In this document: positions 34,855-46,768 of the stretch, piece after piece
How the letters are laid out: each line of letters starts with the position of its first letter
Numbering within the stretch: the stretch's first letter is position 1
NCBI RefSeq assembly: GCF_008831285.2
Contig: NC_045142.1
Span: 17,053,354-17,117,353, forward strand
Reading direction: 5' to 3'
Origin: Nymphaea colorata
Taxonomy: Eukaryota > Streptophyta > Magnoliopsida > Nymphaeales > Nymphaeaceae
DNA: 64,000 nucleotides
Notes under the pieces: generated by a model
What the model was told of the DNA's origin: nothing
Database searches by the model: none
The model's input: only the letters and a program-made list of their open reading frames with translations
Position numbers and translations under genes: made by a program

Positions 34855-35185
34855 TTCTAGTGAACCTCTTGTTTGTGGAGAAAACCCATCTTTGTTACGA
34901 GTGAGCGGCACTGAACCAACTCCTTCCTTTATGTTACCAGTGAGCAGCACAGAACCAACTCCTTCCCTTTACGTTACCAATGAGTGGCACTGAACCAACT
35001 CCTTCCCTTTACCTCTGGGTCTACGAAATGTTAGAACCAGGTGAACTTACGGTCACTCCCTTCAGTTTAGAAGTAGCGCCTGCCACCCTTTATAGCTTAA
35101 GGGAGTAACATTCATGGGAATTGAACTGATGACGTGACTCTCACCAGCCCCTCAATTCGACCAGTTATGCTACGCTCCTCAAAAG
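34855..35185 (-). mobile_element. tRNA-derived SINE, copy 2
   Basis: Minus-strand A box TAGCATAACTGG (35172-35161) and perfect B box GTTCAATTCCC (35126-35116) with 34 bases between. It is collinear with the SINE at 13885-14210. Its 3' part holds three ~40-base units with aaccaactccttccc (about 34905-35010), not the units found in copy 1. Confidence 0.65.
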
Positions 35186-36093
35186 TAGCCCGTCTCTGTT
35201 TGACCTTATGAAGCTTACACCTTTCTCAAGGTAAAGTCTTTTGAGTAACCTATGCTGAGGCTTTTAAATTCTCTTAGATGGAACTTGCTAAGAACAATAT
35301 TCTGTTTTTAAAAATACAAAATATAGAAGCACAATATTCTTATTTTAGGAAAAGTAAATGTGTTTCAATTAATGCCTTCTTTATAATAAAAAATCTAATC
35401 TTCTAATGAATTAAACACTAATCAAGTACTATATGTTCTGAATTTTAGCTACACACGCACTCGTTTAATATTCGTCAGTGATCCCGAAATCCATTACAAA
35501 CATGTGTCAGGGACTCGAAAATATGTCGCTAGCTAGTAGACTATGCAAGCTACAACAGCCATCATTGTAGATGGAGGGTTAGCGTTGTTAGTTGCAAAGT
35601 TAAAAGACATTGAGAAATTAAGTGACATATACAAGCGTCACATAACACATTATGTAATCGACGTAAAATTCCTTTGTCAAAGTTACAATAAAGTTTAGGC
35701 ACATTCTGTGGCCATTATGCTAACTTGAAGCAACTAATATCTTAACAAACACAACTAATTCACGATGGCCATTTTCATGGGTAATAGTTTGGGCCACGGG
35801 ACTTGTGGTGGTGGAGCTTTGACCGTCACGATTACTTATTAGCGATAGAACTGCGAGTATCAGCGACTGTTTAAGCCGTAGCTAATGTTCTACTTGCCCA
35901 AACATATCTAAGTTAAGCTTTAAACTTAAAAGAAAGTGAAAACATCTTCAAAACAAAACACATATATTTATTAAACATGGAAAAGTAACACAATCGACTA
36001 CATGACACACAGATATTCCTCTGACATAAAACATAAGCAGCATCCAATGCTTCTAATTATAAACCAGTACAGAGAACCACGGAGATCATCACG

Positions 36094-36140
<47 letters not shown>
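35186..36140. other. 3' flank of the protease locus, duplicated at 14205-15264
   Basis: No gene seen. Collinear with the relic segment, with single-copy sequence where copy 1 has a three-unit minisatellite. Confidence 0.55.

Positions 36141-36143
<3 letters not shown>
36096..36143. repeat. AT/CA microsatellite in the protease 3' UTR
   Basis: About 19 AT units and a short CA run begin three bases after the stop codon. The relic copy has about eight AT units at the matching place (15245-15260). Confidence 0.9.
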
Positions 36144-36145
36144 CT

Positions 36146-37505
36146 TTAGCCCTGGGTACAATCAGTTGGCGCAAAAGAAAGCAGCCCCTTCCCCAAATCA
36201 TACTTGACATGCATGTTCTGATGTGCAATGTTGCCGAAGATGGGCATCTGTCCATCTTTTATGGCTAAGCAGGTTATTCCACTTTCAAACATCATAAAGA
36301 TATTTGAAGGTGGCAGCTTCCAGTCTGCATTGACAAAACAAAAGGTCATCTCTAGCAACCCTTCATATGGATCACCATTATTATCTACATGGTAACACAG
36401 TGAATCTTGCTCAGGAGAATAGAAGCGTTCATGGTTTATAACATTAGCCACTGCATTTAACACTTGATCATACACATCTTTGGCAAGATAAGTCAGCGTG
36501 CTACCTGAGTCTATGATGATCGATCTGGCATCTCCCAACAATGCAGGAGTCTGTGCACCACCAAATTGTACGTTCAGTCTGCTGTTCCCAATGCTTATGT
36601 CAGTCAGGTTGAGCACATAAAAGCTGCCTTGACCACCATCTGATGCCATCGGCGTCTCTAGAAACTTTTCCGTGCCTGAAAACTCTGCGTCCTCGCCGAA
36701 TTTGACCTGTCCCATGGAATTGTTTTCATTTCTATATGGTGGAAGATAGTAAGCAAATTTATCATCAATGGAAGAGCCAATCTGTTTAACAAGAGAGAGA
36801 GGACCACGGCCGAGGCCAACAAGGCCAGAAACTTTACACAAGGCAGAATCAGGGTTTTCTTCACTATGAACACAACCAAAGACAATTCCTTCTCGCTTGA
36901 TGGTGTCGGCACCATTGTCAAACAAGAGCGTCTCAGAGGCTAGGAGCCCTTCTACGGTGGAATTGTCTCCATAGGAATATCTGAACAAGCAAAGTTGGTC
37001 GCTGATGCAATGATAGTCATGCAATTCCGTGCAAAATCTGGTGGAGCATCTCCAGTTCTTGTAGGTGGACGACTGAAATGGATCAAAGATTGGTGTTTGG
37101 ATGGGGCAGCTGTCACAAAGGCAGCATGTTGTCCATATGAGGTTGCTACCAGTGTTTATAATGGCCCATGGCCCAGTACAGGCTGGATGGGGTACCTAGA
37201 AAGTGTTCCACAAGAAACTCACCGGAACCAGGCATCATGGGGCTGGAGATCATGATCGTGGTATTGGCAAACCATGAAGCAATGCTGCGGGAGCGCAACA
37301 TGGAGCGCAAAGCTGCCTGCTCAGCTCCTTGAGCTAGAGTGGATGAAAGGTCATAGAGAGGTGATAAAGATGAGTCTCGATGAATGAGGACTATAGAAAA
37401 ACCGAGAGGTTTGGAAGTGAATATGGTGGTAGGGTTAGGCAGTATTGCAAGCAGGAGCAGCTGGAGGAGAAGGCGGAATGGTAAGTAGGAGAAGAAGGCA
37501 GCCAT
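36146..37505 (-). pseudogene. nepenthesin/CDR1-type aspartic protease, frameshifted
   Basis: Plant A1B aspartic protease, normally secreted, cutting proteins with two Asp residues. The start at 37505 gives a signal peptide (MAAFFSYLPFRLLLQLLLL) and then FSIVLIHRDSSLSPLYD, the CDR1-like propeptide mark. Reading stops soon after FLGTP because a 7-base word, ATGGCCC, is tandemly doubled at 37161-37174 and shifts frame. Past it, the same protein continues in the next frame without a stop to 36146 (TAA). It shows NTGSNLIW, a Cys-rich loop, the YGDNST flap, FGC, GLGRGPLSL, the second active site IIDSGSTLTYL (Asp at about 36511-36509) and DLGKGLLSFAPTDC. The first catalytic triplet is Asn-Thr-Gly, not Asp-Thr-Gly (codon 37156-37154). 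Without the 7 bases it would have about 450 residues, the usual size. No intron. Likely recently dead, barring assembly error. Confidence 0.85.
37161..37174 (-). repeat. 7-base tandem duplication that breaks the protease frame
   Basis: ATGGCCC occurs twice in direct succession on the plus strand. One copy would keep the protease frame; two shift it by +1, and a stop follows at the next in-frame codon after HYKHW. Confidence 0.9.
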
Positions 37506-37548
37506 GGTGAGCGCTAAAAGACTGCTGTATTAAGGAGAAATGTGTTGA

Positions 37549-37557
37549 TATTTATAG
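37549..37557 (-). promoter_or_regulatory. TATA box of the protease locus
   Basis: Minus-strand CTATAAATA lies 44-52 bases upstream of the start codon at 37505. That leaves room for a short 5' UTR. A related TATAAT-like word is at the same place in the duplicated upstream copy at about 38740. Confidence 0.5.
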
Positions 37558-37880
37558 TGGAAGTCATAGTTAGTCTTGCCGCTGATTGAGGTGAGATGTG
37601 GATTTGGAAATTGTGGAGAAAAGAAACATGTGGCCAAGCTGAGTTACGTATTCCTTCGTGTAACCAGTAACCATCACAGTGGAGAAAAGTTGGTAGCATC
37701 TTCCAATGATTAGGCTTTGGTAAATCAAGATCTCATATTGCTTTGTTAGATTTTCACAGTTTCTTTTTTTGTATTTTCATTGGTCTCAGTAAAATCAAGA
37801 TCTGAATATCATTCTTGAAGACTTTGGATCACAAATGTTGGAAGACTTTCAATCACAATATTTGAAGGAAGGACGCAGAT
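37558..37880. repeat. protease upstream region, paralogous to 38740-39010
   Basis: Shared phrases include aattgtggagaaaagaaaca, gtggccaa/ga and, further upstream, agatctgaatat and ggaaggac. The part at 37748-37825 also resembles the loops of the foldback element at 7355-8848. Confidence 0.6.
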
Positions 37881-38375
37881 ACTTTATCTCATTATCAAAG
37901 GTGACCGCAATAACCGGTGCATGCATTGGAAAAGGAGATTGTTTGAAGGTTTTGTTATATGTGTTGCCCTTGCTTAAACCATGAACCTTGAAGTGTTCAA
38001 AAGTGAAAATCTCTCTCCCAATCTCTGACCCTTTACATATATATATAGATGTCTACCCGAGGATGTTATGTGCTCTCACCCACAGATAGTTCATCAAGCA
38101 GGGGCTATATATATATATATATATGTATGTATATAGTGATTGGTAGGAACCAGACAATAGGTTATGGACCAAAACCAGACCCTTTAAATGATATTAAACT
38201 ATTCATTTTGAGATCTAGCCTTACCAATATGTTCTTAAGGTTAAGTTGATGAAAAATGTATATTATGTTGACCATTTTTAAGTATTCATTGTCTTTTTAT
38301 AATAAGCAAAAAGGAACGGCTCTCATAGCATCAACATTTTGAGAACAGAAAAATCAACATTTTCATAAAAACAAC

Positions 38376-38625
38376 TTGTTTGAAAGCATGTTTTATATCA
38401 AAATAGTTTTATCCCATAAATGTTACCTCATATTTATGTTTAACCATATCTCATGCATCCGTCTGTTATCTTATTATCTCATAAATTTGTCCTTATCTCA
38501 GAAAGATTATTTCATACTTATGCTTCTGTTATCTCATACATCAGTTTGTTCATTATCTCATTATTTCATAATTTTTTTGCTATCTCATAAACATCATCTC
38601 ATACATATTTGTGATTTCATACCTA
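38376..38625. repeat. degenerate TATCTCATA-rich tract
   Basis: The word atctcat(a) and close variants recur about a dozen times at irregular spacing across 250 bases. The open frame across it (38376-38678) is a by-product of the repeats. Confidence 0.5.
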
Positions 38626-38739
38626 AATGTATGGGCATGAAAATAAATGTACATGTTGGTAACAGAGTCAACCCCTAGCATACGCTCATTATGTATGCCG
38701 GGGTGGTGCACGTAAATCGGTCTAGAGCTATCTGGATAT

Positions 38740-39010
38740 TATAAAAGAAGTCATGGTTGAGGTTGCTACAGATTTAGGGAAGCATGTATTTTTGAAAATT
38801 GTGGAGAAAAGAAACATGTGGCCAGAATATTGTAGGTGTAACCAACAACAACAAGGTGGAGAAATGTTGGTTGTATCTCCTGATGGTTAAGGTTAGTCAA
38901 TCTCCTAGTCCTTGGTTGGGCTTCCACAATTCTTTTTGTGTCTTTTGGTTGGTCTTAGTGAAATTCAGATCTGAATATTAGTCTTGAAAACTTTCGATCA
39001 CAAATATCTG
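38740..39010 (-). repeat. orphan copy of the protease upstream region
   Basis: Collinear with 37549-37880, including the TATA-like word and the far-upstream agatctgaatattagtc phrase. On its downstream side (below 38740), where a start codon would be expected, there is no protease sequence. Either the gene body was deleted or only the upstream region was copied. Confidence 0.6.
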
Positions 39011-39480
39011 AAGGAAGGACAGAGGCGGACAATTTAATATATTTTTCAGGTTGTTTGGCAGCCGAAACACTTATAAATCAACTCTAAATATTGAAGCATG
39101 TACATGAAATAATAGAACTATTGTTTCATAAACCTGCTTAAGTCTTTAAGGCATTCACAAAGTGTCTTCCTGCCAAATGACCCATAAGATAACCACAATA
39201 ATTGATGAAAAAATACATTGGAAGAAGAGATTGTGGTAGTGGCATTTGAAGGGTTTTTTTATTCACCGTCCCCTTATAAGCCATGGTAGTTCCTGCTCTA
39301 AAAACCATCCACGATGAGTTCATGGGACAGTGGCACTTGCATTGAGGGGCTACAAGTGCTATGGCTATAGCATTTTGATGCCATGATGCCATCTGATTAC
39401 ATCAGCTATTATTAAAAAATTGTCGATTATTTTTATTGCAACAATGGCTTATGATGCCATTTGATAACATCATCCAGTTG

Positions 39481-39580
39481 NNNNNNNNNNNNNNNNNNNN
39501 NNNNNNNNNNNNNNNNNNNNNNNNNNNNNNNNNNNNNNNNNNNNNNNNNNNNNNNNNNNNNNNNNNNNNNNNNNNNNNNN
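39481..39580. other. assembly gap (100 N)
   Basis: One hundred undetermined bases. True length is unknown; 100 is a common placeholder size. Confidence 0.99.
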
Positions 39581-39639
39581 AAAGACATCTTCAAAGAAGA
39601 GGATATATATATATATATATAATATATATATTATGAAAG

Positions 39640-39870
39640 ATATTATGAAAGAGTTAAAAAGTCTAAAATAAATATCATTTTATTAAAAATTCAAAAGTAC
39701 CCCAACCCCATCTTTTTTCTCTGTATATAATAAAAAAGTAACATTTTAAAAGAGTAGAAAAAAGATTATGAAAAGGTCAAAAAGTCTAAAATAAACATTT
39801 CTTTATTAAAAATTGAACATATCAAAACCCCATCTTTTTTCCCTGCATACTTTGTGCGTTCGGATGTGCA
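39640..39870. mobile_element. MITE-like family M2 copy or copies
   Basis: Two partial units of the M2 text (aaaaagtctaaaataaa...) lie in tandem at about 39650-39730 and 39775-39850, next to sequence E as also seen at 48530-48780. Confidence 0.4.
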
Positions 39871-39879
39871 CGCAAATCA

Positions 39880-40300
39880 ATCTCATATCGGGCTTCGGGT
39901 CTGCAAGCGGTGGAGAGAAGAAACTGCACTTTGGCTACCATCATTGTCATGGGATATTGCTTGTTGATTCCTCAATCGATGCGATGTTGTGGATGAGATA
40001 TCACTTTAAAAAATCTGGAATTGGATCTCGAATTGATGGACTAGCATTTGCTTATCCATCTATAGGAACAAGTTTTCTCAGACATCTTAGACTTAATTTT
40101 TTGCTTAGGTCGGCATCTGATATACTTTTGGTGACGTATGTGGAGGGCTACATATCTATATGATCCAATATATTGCATGTCTAAGGTCTGATTTGTACAG
40201 GTTAAAAGTGAAAACTGGAAGGACTGCACCCTTAGGCATGAAAGTAACATAAAGCACCCATCTAAATAGATCTGTTTTCTCTTCTTCATGGTTCCTGGTT
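39880..40300 (+). repeat. conserved unidentified sequence E, copy 2 (longest)
   Basis: Its first part matches 13608-13740 and 48825-48960; its second part (from about 40081, tagacttaattt through gatccaatatattgcatg) matches 48961-49130. The block at about 40000-40080 is only here. No protein identity is apparent. Confidence 0.5.
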
Positions 40301-40494
40301 GTTATGTGTTCTGTTTTGTCAGTTTCTGGTTTTCAATCTTTTTCATTGGAGGAAAGAGATCCAGGGAAATTGTGTATAGTCACTCACACTCGGTTAGACT
40401 TCTGCTAAGCATCCCCCCATTTTGTCTACCAATTTAGGGGTTGTTCTTATTATGAAATTTGTATGAGTGTCCCTGCTGCCAAATGACGCATTAA

Positions 40495-41977
40495 CAGTAG
40501 TGGAGCCATGTTGCGGATTTTGTAAGCAATTTCCCGTACCAGTCATTGATACTTTTTTTTTAATTTTTTTTTTATATACCTTAAAGTTGAAAGTTAAACT
40601 AATACTACCCCCAGTCAGAAATTTGGCTTTTCCACTACCCCTTTAGGGTTCTTTTTTTCTTCAGCTTGATCTCTAGCTGGAAACCATTTTGGTGATTTTT
40701 GGACTCTGCTTAGTTTGAAGGCGTGAAGCATAGACTCTCCATCCAACATGCACCAAACTCCACAAGTTAGTGATGTACTCCATATTTTGGTGAATGATTA
40801 TTACCTAGCTTAGCTTATCTTGCATCAAGTTGAGGAGTACCATGTTCTAAGTTCAAAATATATAGTTTTCCAGTACCTAACAAAAAATTTTGTATAATAA
40901 TGTAATTGCGCTGCATGAACTTCCGGCAGCCACTGCTTGTGAAATCAAATAGGTTTTTTGCGTTCGGAAACTGTCGAGGGAGCCCCTCGTTCTATTCATG
41001 AGATATCAAATGGGTAATTAAATATACAAATGACAGAAATTAATCCACTTTCTATGTCATAATTTATAGACACCAAGATTGGAACATTTTGTCAGGGGAC
41101 TTACGGTGGCTGGTGACATTAGCTAGTGATGTAACAAGTTCTTGCATCATTTACTGTTGATTGCATGCAACTTTTTTGTGTTTTCTGCACCCTTCTCCAC
41201 AATCCAAACAATTTTAAGTAATAGCGTTTGAATATTCTTGTGTTGAAGAATTCCAATCACCATTTGATCAATAAGAGAGACATTTAACGTATTCCTCAGG
41301 TAACCAACGTATTCCTCAGGTAGCCACAGTAAGCGGTGAACATGTTGTAAGAAGGGAAGTATTGAAGCGAAGTGTGGGTTGCTGTGCACCATTGCCCCAC
41401 ATCAGCATTGTTGCGATGATGCTGGACCTAGTTGCTGTCACATCATAGTCCCCACATCAGACCCAGGTCGGTGACACACATGCCCTTCAGCCAAAAAGTC
41501 TTGGCTCCACCACTAAAGAAGGGTTTGAGATCACAAGTTGGCGGGCTAGCGTGAAATTATTCATGTCATGAGGAATCAATTTTTTGAAAGATCATAGTAA
41601 TTTTTCTTTGCTGGGCCATCCTACATCCTTTGATGGGATATTCATATGATCCATCTATTGTACAAGGTTGACTGGAAAATAAACAAATGTCATCAGACTT
41701 TAAACATGTTTAAGGGCAATTAAAATGGGTGATTAACAAAGGATTGGCGTGATCATTTCTGAATATTCAAGTGATTCAAAGATGAACCTCCACGGCTGGA
41801 TGGTTATTTGTTTGTTTGGTGTCGATAAAAAACATCGCAAAAGATGCATTTGCAACGATCAATTGCTTGACCATGGTTTTCAATTATGGAATCCAACTTT
41901 TATGGCAGTTTTTAACAATACAAAATAACCATTCGACACAGAAAGCTACCTAATTTCAACACACACACACACACACA

Positions 41978-42014
<37 letters not shown>

Positions 42015-42650
42015 CCACTAGGATTGGTTTATTTGATGCTTCTAGTATGTTTTCTATCTAGGAAGATGCCTAACCCAACAAATAACAAACATTATCTAAG
42101 TCTACAGATGACCTTGCTCAATTATATGCGTAAACTAGTCATGATTCGTTATTTATTTTCTGACCATCAAATAAGTACATATTATTTAGGATTTACCATC
42201 ACAGAGGCTGATTCTGTTGAATTTCAGTGAACCTGAAACTGTGGGACACCTGAAACATAATTGGCTCTAGGGATGAAATACCCCTCTTGTTGAGCGGTAG
42301 GATGAAATACCCCTCTTGCTCATCCGGCACAAGGGAAGATCTCTATAGAGGGTACTTATTTTTTAAATTGGTTCAGTCTTAACATAAAAAATATGGTCGA
42401 TTGAATGCTAGTTGGGTCTGGCTCATGGCAAACATTGACCAATGAAACACTGGATTTATGAGTCATTTGACCCAAAACATGAAAATGTTTGATTGATAAC
42501 ATATTTTTTCTGGTCATATTAAGAAAGAAAATGATGGCTATTAATTAGCAGACCCTTCAAGATTTTATCATCTAGCTAGCCCAAGTCCAGCTTCATCCAC
42601 ATTTTCTTGTCATTTTGTGCCTTCCCAGCATGCAAATCAAAATAAAGTTC
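40495..42650 (+). repeat. dispersed repeat unit T, copy 3
   Basis: Matches unit T at 11755-13100 through 41790, then continues like 5990-6480 and 55840-56370 (tgcatttgcaacgatca, aaaataaccattcg, gtcatttgacccaaaa). It starts with a CAGTAGTGGAG-type MITE (40495-40637). A CA/TA microsatellite sits at about 41959-42011. Confidence 0.6.
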
Positions 42651-42679
42651 TTAATTAAATGTTAGAATTAATCATCATT

Positions 42680-42944
42680 AAAAATAATTCCTATTTGAAC
42701 TACAACTTGAAAACAACTTGGATTTCTATCACCCCTTGCATCTATAATTTCTTGCCTTCTGCACCAAATTTCCTCCTCCTCCCCATGAGACTCAGTCAAT
42801 TCTTCACATGGAACAACCTCCCAGATAGTAGCATCTTTATTTCCCTGCTCAGTTTTTGCCAGCGCCCTAGACAACTGCTCTTGAGGCTCTTAATTCTGTT
42901 GAACAAATTTGGCCACCTGGTCATTGTTCAATCTCATAAGACAA
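42680..42944 (-). mobile_element. L1-type LINE fragment
   Basis: Minus-strand translation gives LSRALAKTEQGNKDATIWEV, then EELTESHGEEEEIWCRRQEI and GDRNPSCFQ. This is the linker just upstream of the L1 reverse transcriptase, where E.yW.qRsr..Wl..GDrNT.FFh is conserved. It ends exactly where segmental-duplication copy A begins (42945). It is a different LINE piece from that at 23870. Confidence 0.6.
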
Positions 42945-43733
42945 TACTTGAAACTGTAGGAAACTTAATTTGAAGAAAGAAACAATATTGTAAAAGTCGT
43001 ATAGTATCACTTATCGATTGGGCTACATGTATGGTAACATATTGTAAATTTATTTTTGTAATGCATTCGCAATTAAAAAATAAAAAATAGCGATAAATTC
43101 TGATAAAACCAAGAAAAATGTTTCCTATATAAAACAGCTCATCACAATATTACACACATAATAAAAATTCACAAATCTTCATCTACAGACATAATAATGA
43201 TAAGATATGATAAACATGATAAAATTTGAGGTCTTAAGGACTTTTACAATAAACTTTTTACTGTTTTTACATCATATTATCAAACATTTATAATATGCAA
43301 CCTATCTATTCATCTTCTTCATCTTCATTATAATATTCAAACTCATTTTGCTTCATTCTCTTCATCCCCTTCAAGTGGAATGTCCTCACCAGCATATGCA
43401 GGCTCACCTTCTTCAATGTTCAAAAGGAGTAGGCCATAATGAGGCCTCCATCCTTTCACATCAAATTCCTCAGATGATCACTGCTGCTCAGAGCATCATT
43501 GTCAAAATTCAAAAGAAATTGAAAATTCCAAAGAATGGCTACTAATGGTGCTAGAGTCACTCTCAAAAAGCATGTTCGTTTCTTCCAGCAGCCACAATTC
43601 ACTTCAAGCCTTCCAAGATAGTCAAACAAATTGAAATATTCATCTCCAAAATATTTTTATCGCATGACGAGTGACAAATACAAGTACCATGTGGTGAAAC
43701 ATGAAGAGGTAATCTGTAACTCAAGGTGGTCTC

Positions 43734-43903
43734 CAGTGGTGGAGTTACATTGTAGCTGGTGTGGGCAATTACCCACACCAGCCTACGAATTTTGCCTTAT
43801 TTACATATGTAAACATAATTGACTTTTATTACATATGAGTGACCCTTCAAGTTTAAAACTAAACAGACTGCCCCTCAATCAGAAATTTCTAGCTCTGCCA
43901 CTG
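43734..43903. mobile_element. 170-base hAT MITE with perfect 8-base target duplication
   Basis: Ends CAGTGGTGGAGTTAC and (inverted) CAGTGGCAGAGCTAG, flanked on both sides by GTGGTCTC (43726-43733 and 43904-43911). Length, end sequence and 8-base duplication all fit hAT. Confidence 0.85.
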
Positions 43904-44286
43904 GTGGTCTCACTATATATTAGTTCCATTCGTATGAAGAACTGGACATCACTTGTTAAACGATAGCATGACATTTTCAATTTGCGATCAAAATTTGAAA
44001 TGATTGATGAGATGCAAGTGGGAATGACGAGAAATAATTTATGGAAACCATTATTATATCTTATCAAGTTATCTAAGGATCCCTATTAATATGAAGCAAG
44101 AAATAAATGGATTTCTTGAATGAAGGCCATCACACATGTTAATGGTTGCATAGATAAACCCTGAGGTCATAAACATATTTGGTTTGCTTGGCCTTTTACA
44201 TTCCTATGTCCTCTATTGCTAAAGTTTATCTTTCATTGTTGATTTTAAGGTGATAAATTATTTAAAATTTATATAAGGGAAACAAA

Positions 44287-44289
<3 letters not shown>

Positions 44290-44342
<53 letters not shown>
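44290..44342. repeat. CA then TA microsatellite
   Basis: Copy B has only a TA run at the same place (about 59912-59947). Confidence 0.9.
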
Positions 44343-45097
44343 AAAACTATATGCCACATATAAAATAGGTTTTTAAAGATTGACATGCGACCCTTGGAAT
44401 CTAGCCATATAACTGAATCAAAAATGTTTTACTTGCATAATAAGTTCTAGAGTCTTTCGGGTATTATTGTAAACCAACTCAAATTATTTCTTTCTTTTCC
44501 TTGTTTGAACAATTCTTTTTCTTTCTATTCAAACAAGCTTTTATAACAATTTGTTTCATTCTATTTTCTTTCCTCTCCATTTCTACTCAAATCCTTTCTT
44601 TCCCTTTCCATTCTATTCCTTTTATCCTACTTTTCTCTCCATCCAAACAGGTGCTATAATAGGTCAACAAAAAATTTATTTAACAATTGGGATTGTGTTG
44701 CCTAAAGCCTCTCTAAGAGCCAGCACGTTTGAAATGACCTTATATAAGAACTTACATGGGGAAATAGGTTGCTACTGGTGTACACTTGTAGCTCCTTCTA
44801 TATTGAGAATCAGAACAATCACAGTGTTGTTAAACTTATTCACCGTTCATCTTATTCTCAAGAAAACTTCAACCATCTTGATTATGTAATGACTGGTTAC
44901 TCCTTGGTACTGTTGAAAAAGGGACCTGAAGGATCCACTACGTCCTGAAGCACTCTCCGCTTTCAAACTAAAGTTGCATACTTCAGTTCTTTTGCTAAAA
45001 CAGATCTAAGGATTTGTCAGACTCATCTCCCTTTTCCACTCGCCAGCGCAGACTACTATTTAGAATAAGAACAAAACATGTAATTCCCATCTCTCAC

Positions 45098-45106
45098 TCT
45101 CTCTCA

Positions 45107-45160
<54 letters not shown>
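45098..45160. repeat. CT microsatellite in S unit
   Basis: About 25 CT units after an imperfect start; absent from copy B because of the ~280-base deletion there. Confidence 0.9.
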
Positions 45161-45162
<2 letters not shown>

Positions 45163-46035
45163 ATGCAAGAGAAGTCAAAGGGCATGAAGCTGTTACTTTG
45201 TTTCTTTCTTCCACCACACTTTCACTTTCAGTGGTAGACAAGTAAAAAAAGAGAGGAACGACCCTGTTGAAAAGAAACCATTAATTTACATTATATGACA
45301 TCGTTGATATTAAAGTTCCTGTCTTGGTGGAAAAGACACAGACTTAGAGGTGGAATAGAAAGGGTCGAATTAAAATACTTATGTGAAGTTGGTAGATTGT
45401 GCTTCCCATGGAAATATGGTGGCTATCGAAGATAGGAATTGTTAATACCATGGCAACAAGAAAAATCCAAATCTGTTACATCAAAAGCAATTGACAGTCT
45501 AATTTATATGATTCAACATGTGCTAAATATGACTCTTCAAGCAGAAGAACAAGTTTCTGCAACTTTTCGTCCTTTTCTATGAAGGAAGTCTTTCACGTAT
45601 ATCACTGACTTCAACACAAAGCAGCATCACCACAAAAGCATATAGAAAACACATATGCTAATGAAACCACATCTGAAAGACGCCCTGCCTTGATCGACCA
45701 GCTTCCCTTCCCTATTTTAAAGCTATTCATAGTACCTACACCTTGGTCCTCATGAATCTTCATGGTTGCCGATCGTCACTAGCAAATGCCGGAAGGAATC
45801 CATCTTTCTGTATGGTCTCTCTCCCCCCCCCCCCTCTCTCTCCCCCTCTCCCTAGACGTGCATAAGAACTCAAAACGCGTGGAGCTGTCACCTTATTTCT
45901 TTGTTCCACCACACTTCACTTTTAGTGGTGGAGAAGTCAAAAAAGAAGGGAACCACCCTATTGAATATAAACAAATAATTTACATTGATAAGACTTTTCT
46001 CAATATTTTTTGTTATAAAAGAGATAGCACTGTCA

Positions 46036-46044
<9 letters not shown>

Positions 46045-46102
<58 letters not shown>
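46045..46102. repeat. long TA microsatellite
   Basis: About 28 TA units. Copy B has only about 6-7 units at the same site (61350-61364). Confidence 0.9.
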
Positions 46103-46105
<3 letters not shown>

Positions 46106-46248
46106 GTGTGTGTGTATATTACTAATAATAGATAATGAAAATACATATCACTTTTTTCTCTTTATTTTTCTCCTAACTATCTATCAAGTTAGATCAGACA
46201 ACCGTGATTAGATGGCTGAATAACTCTAAAAAGTCAGTTCACCAGTCA

Positions 46249-46280
<32 letters not shown>

Positions 46281-46721
46281 TATTTTGATCACAAACAAAA
46301 ACCAACAGACCTCTTACATTATATATATATACACACACACACACACTACTTTGGTCACAAACAAAAACCAACAGATCTCATATATTTGTGTTAAAAAGTG
46401 TTCTGAACAAAATATGAATCTACTAATGTCTTCATTATAAACACTAATTTAATCTAAACAATGTTTAAGTTCAAATTACTTTTATAAAAAAAAAGTATTT
46501 TTTCAACTACTAAAATTTTGATGTTATAAGTGCCATTCCTTTTTTAATTATTATGGTATATTAATAAAATAAAAAATAACTAACTTAATGTATGTTTACC
46601 ACCAAATATATTTTAAGATAGTGCTAAATTATAAAGAAAAGGAATTTTAATAGGCCCGGCTTCTGTCCCTTACCTAAGTGGTATGTTATTTATATATACA
46701 TATATATGCACATGCACACAC

Positions 46722-46723
<2 letters not shown>

Positions 46724-46762
<39 letters not shown>
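46724..46762. repeat. GA microsatellite
   Basis: About 19 GA units. Copy B has about 9 (61988-62006). Confidence 0.9.

Positions 46763-46768
<6 letters not shown>

Noticed and set aside
45786-46211. 141-codon open frame in copy A
   Set aside because: Runs through a CT tract and a long TA microsatellite (IYIYIY translation) and is broken in copy B.
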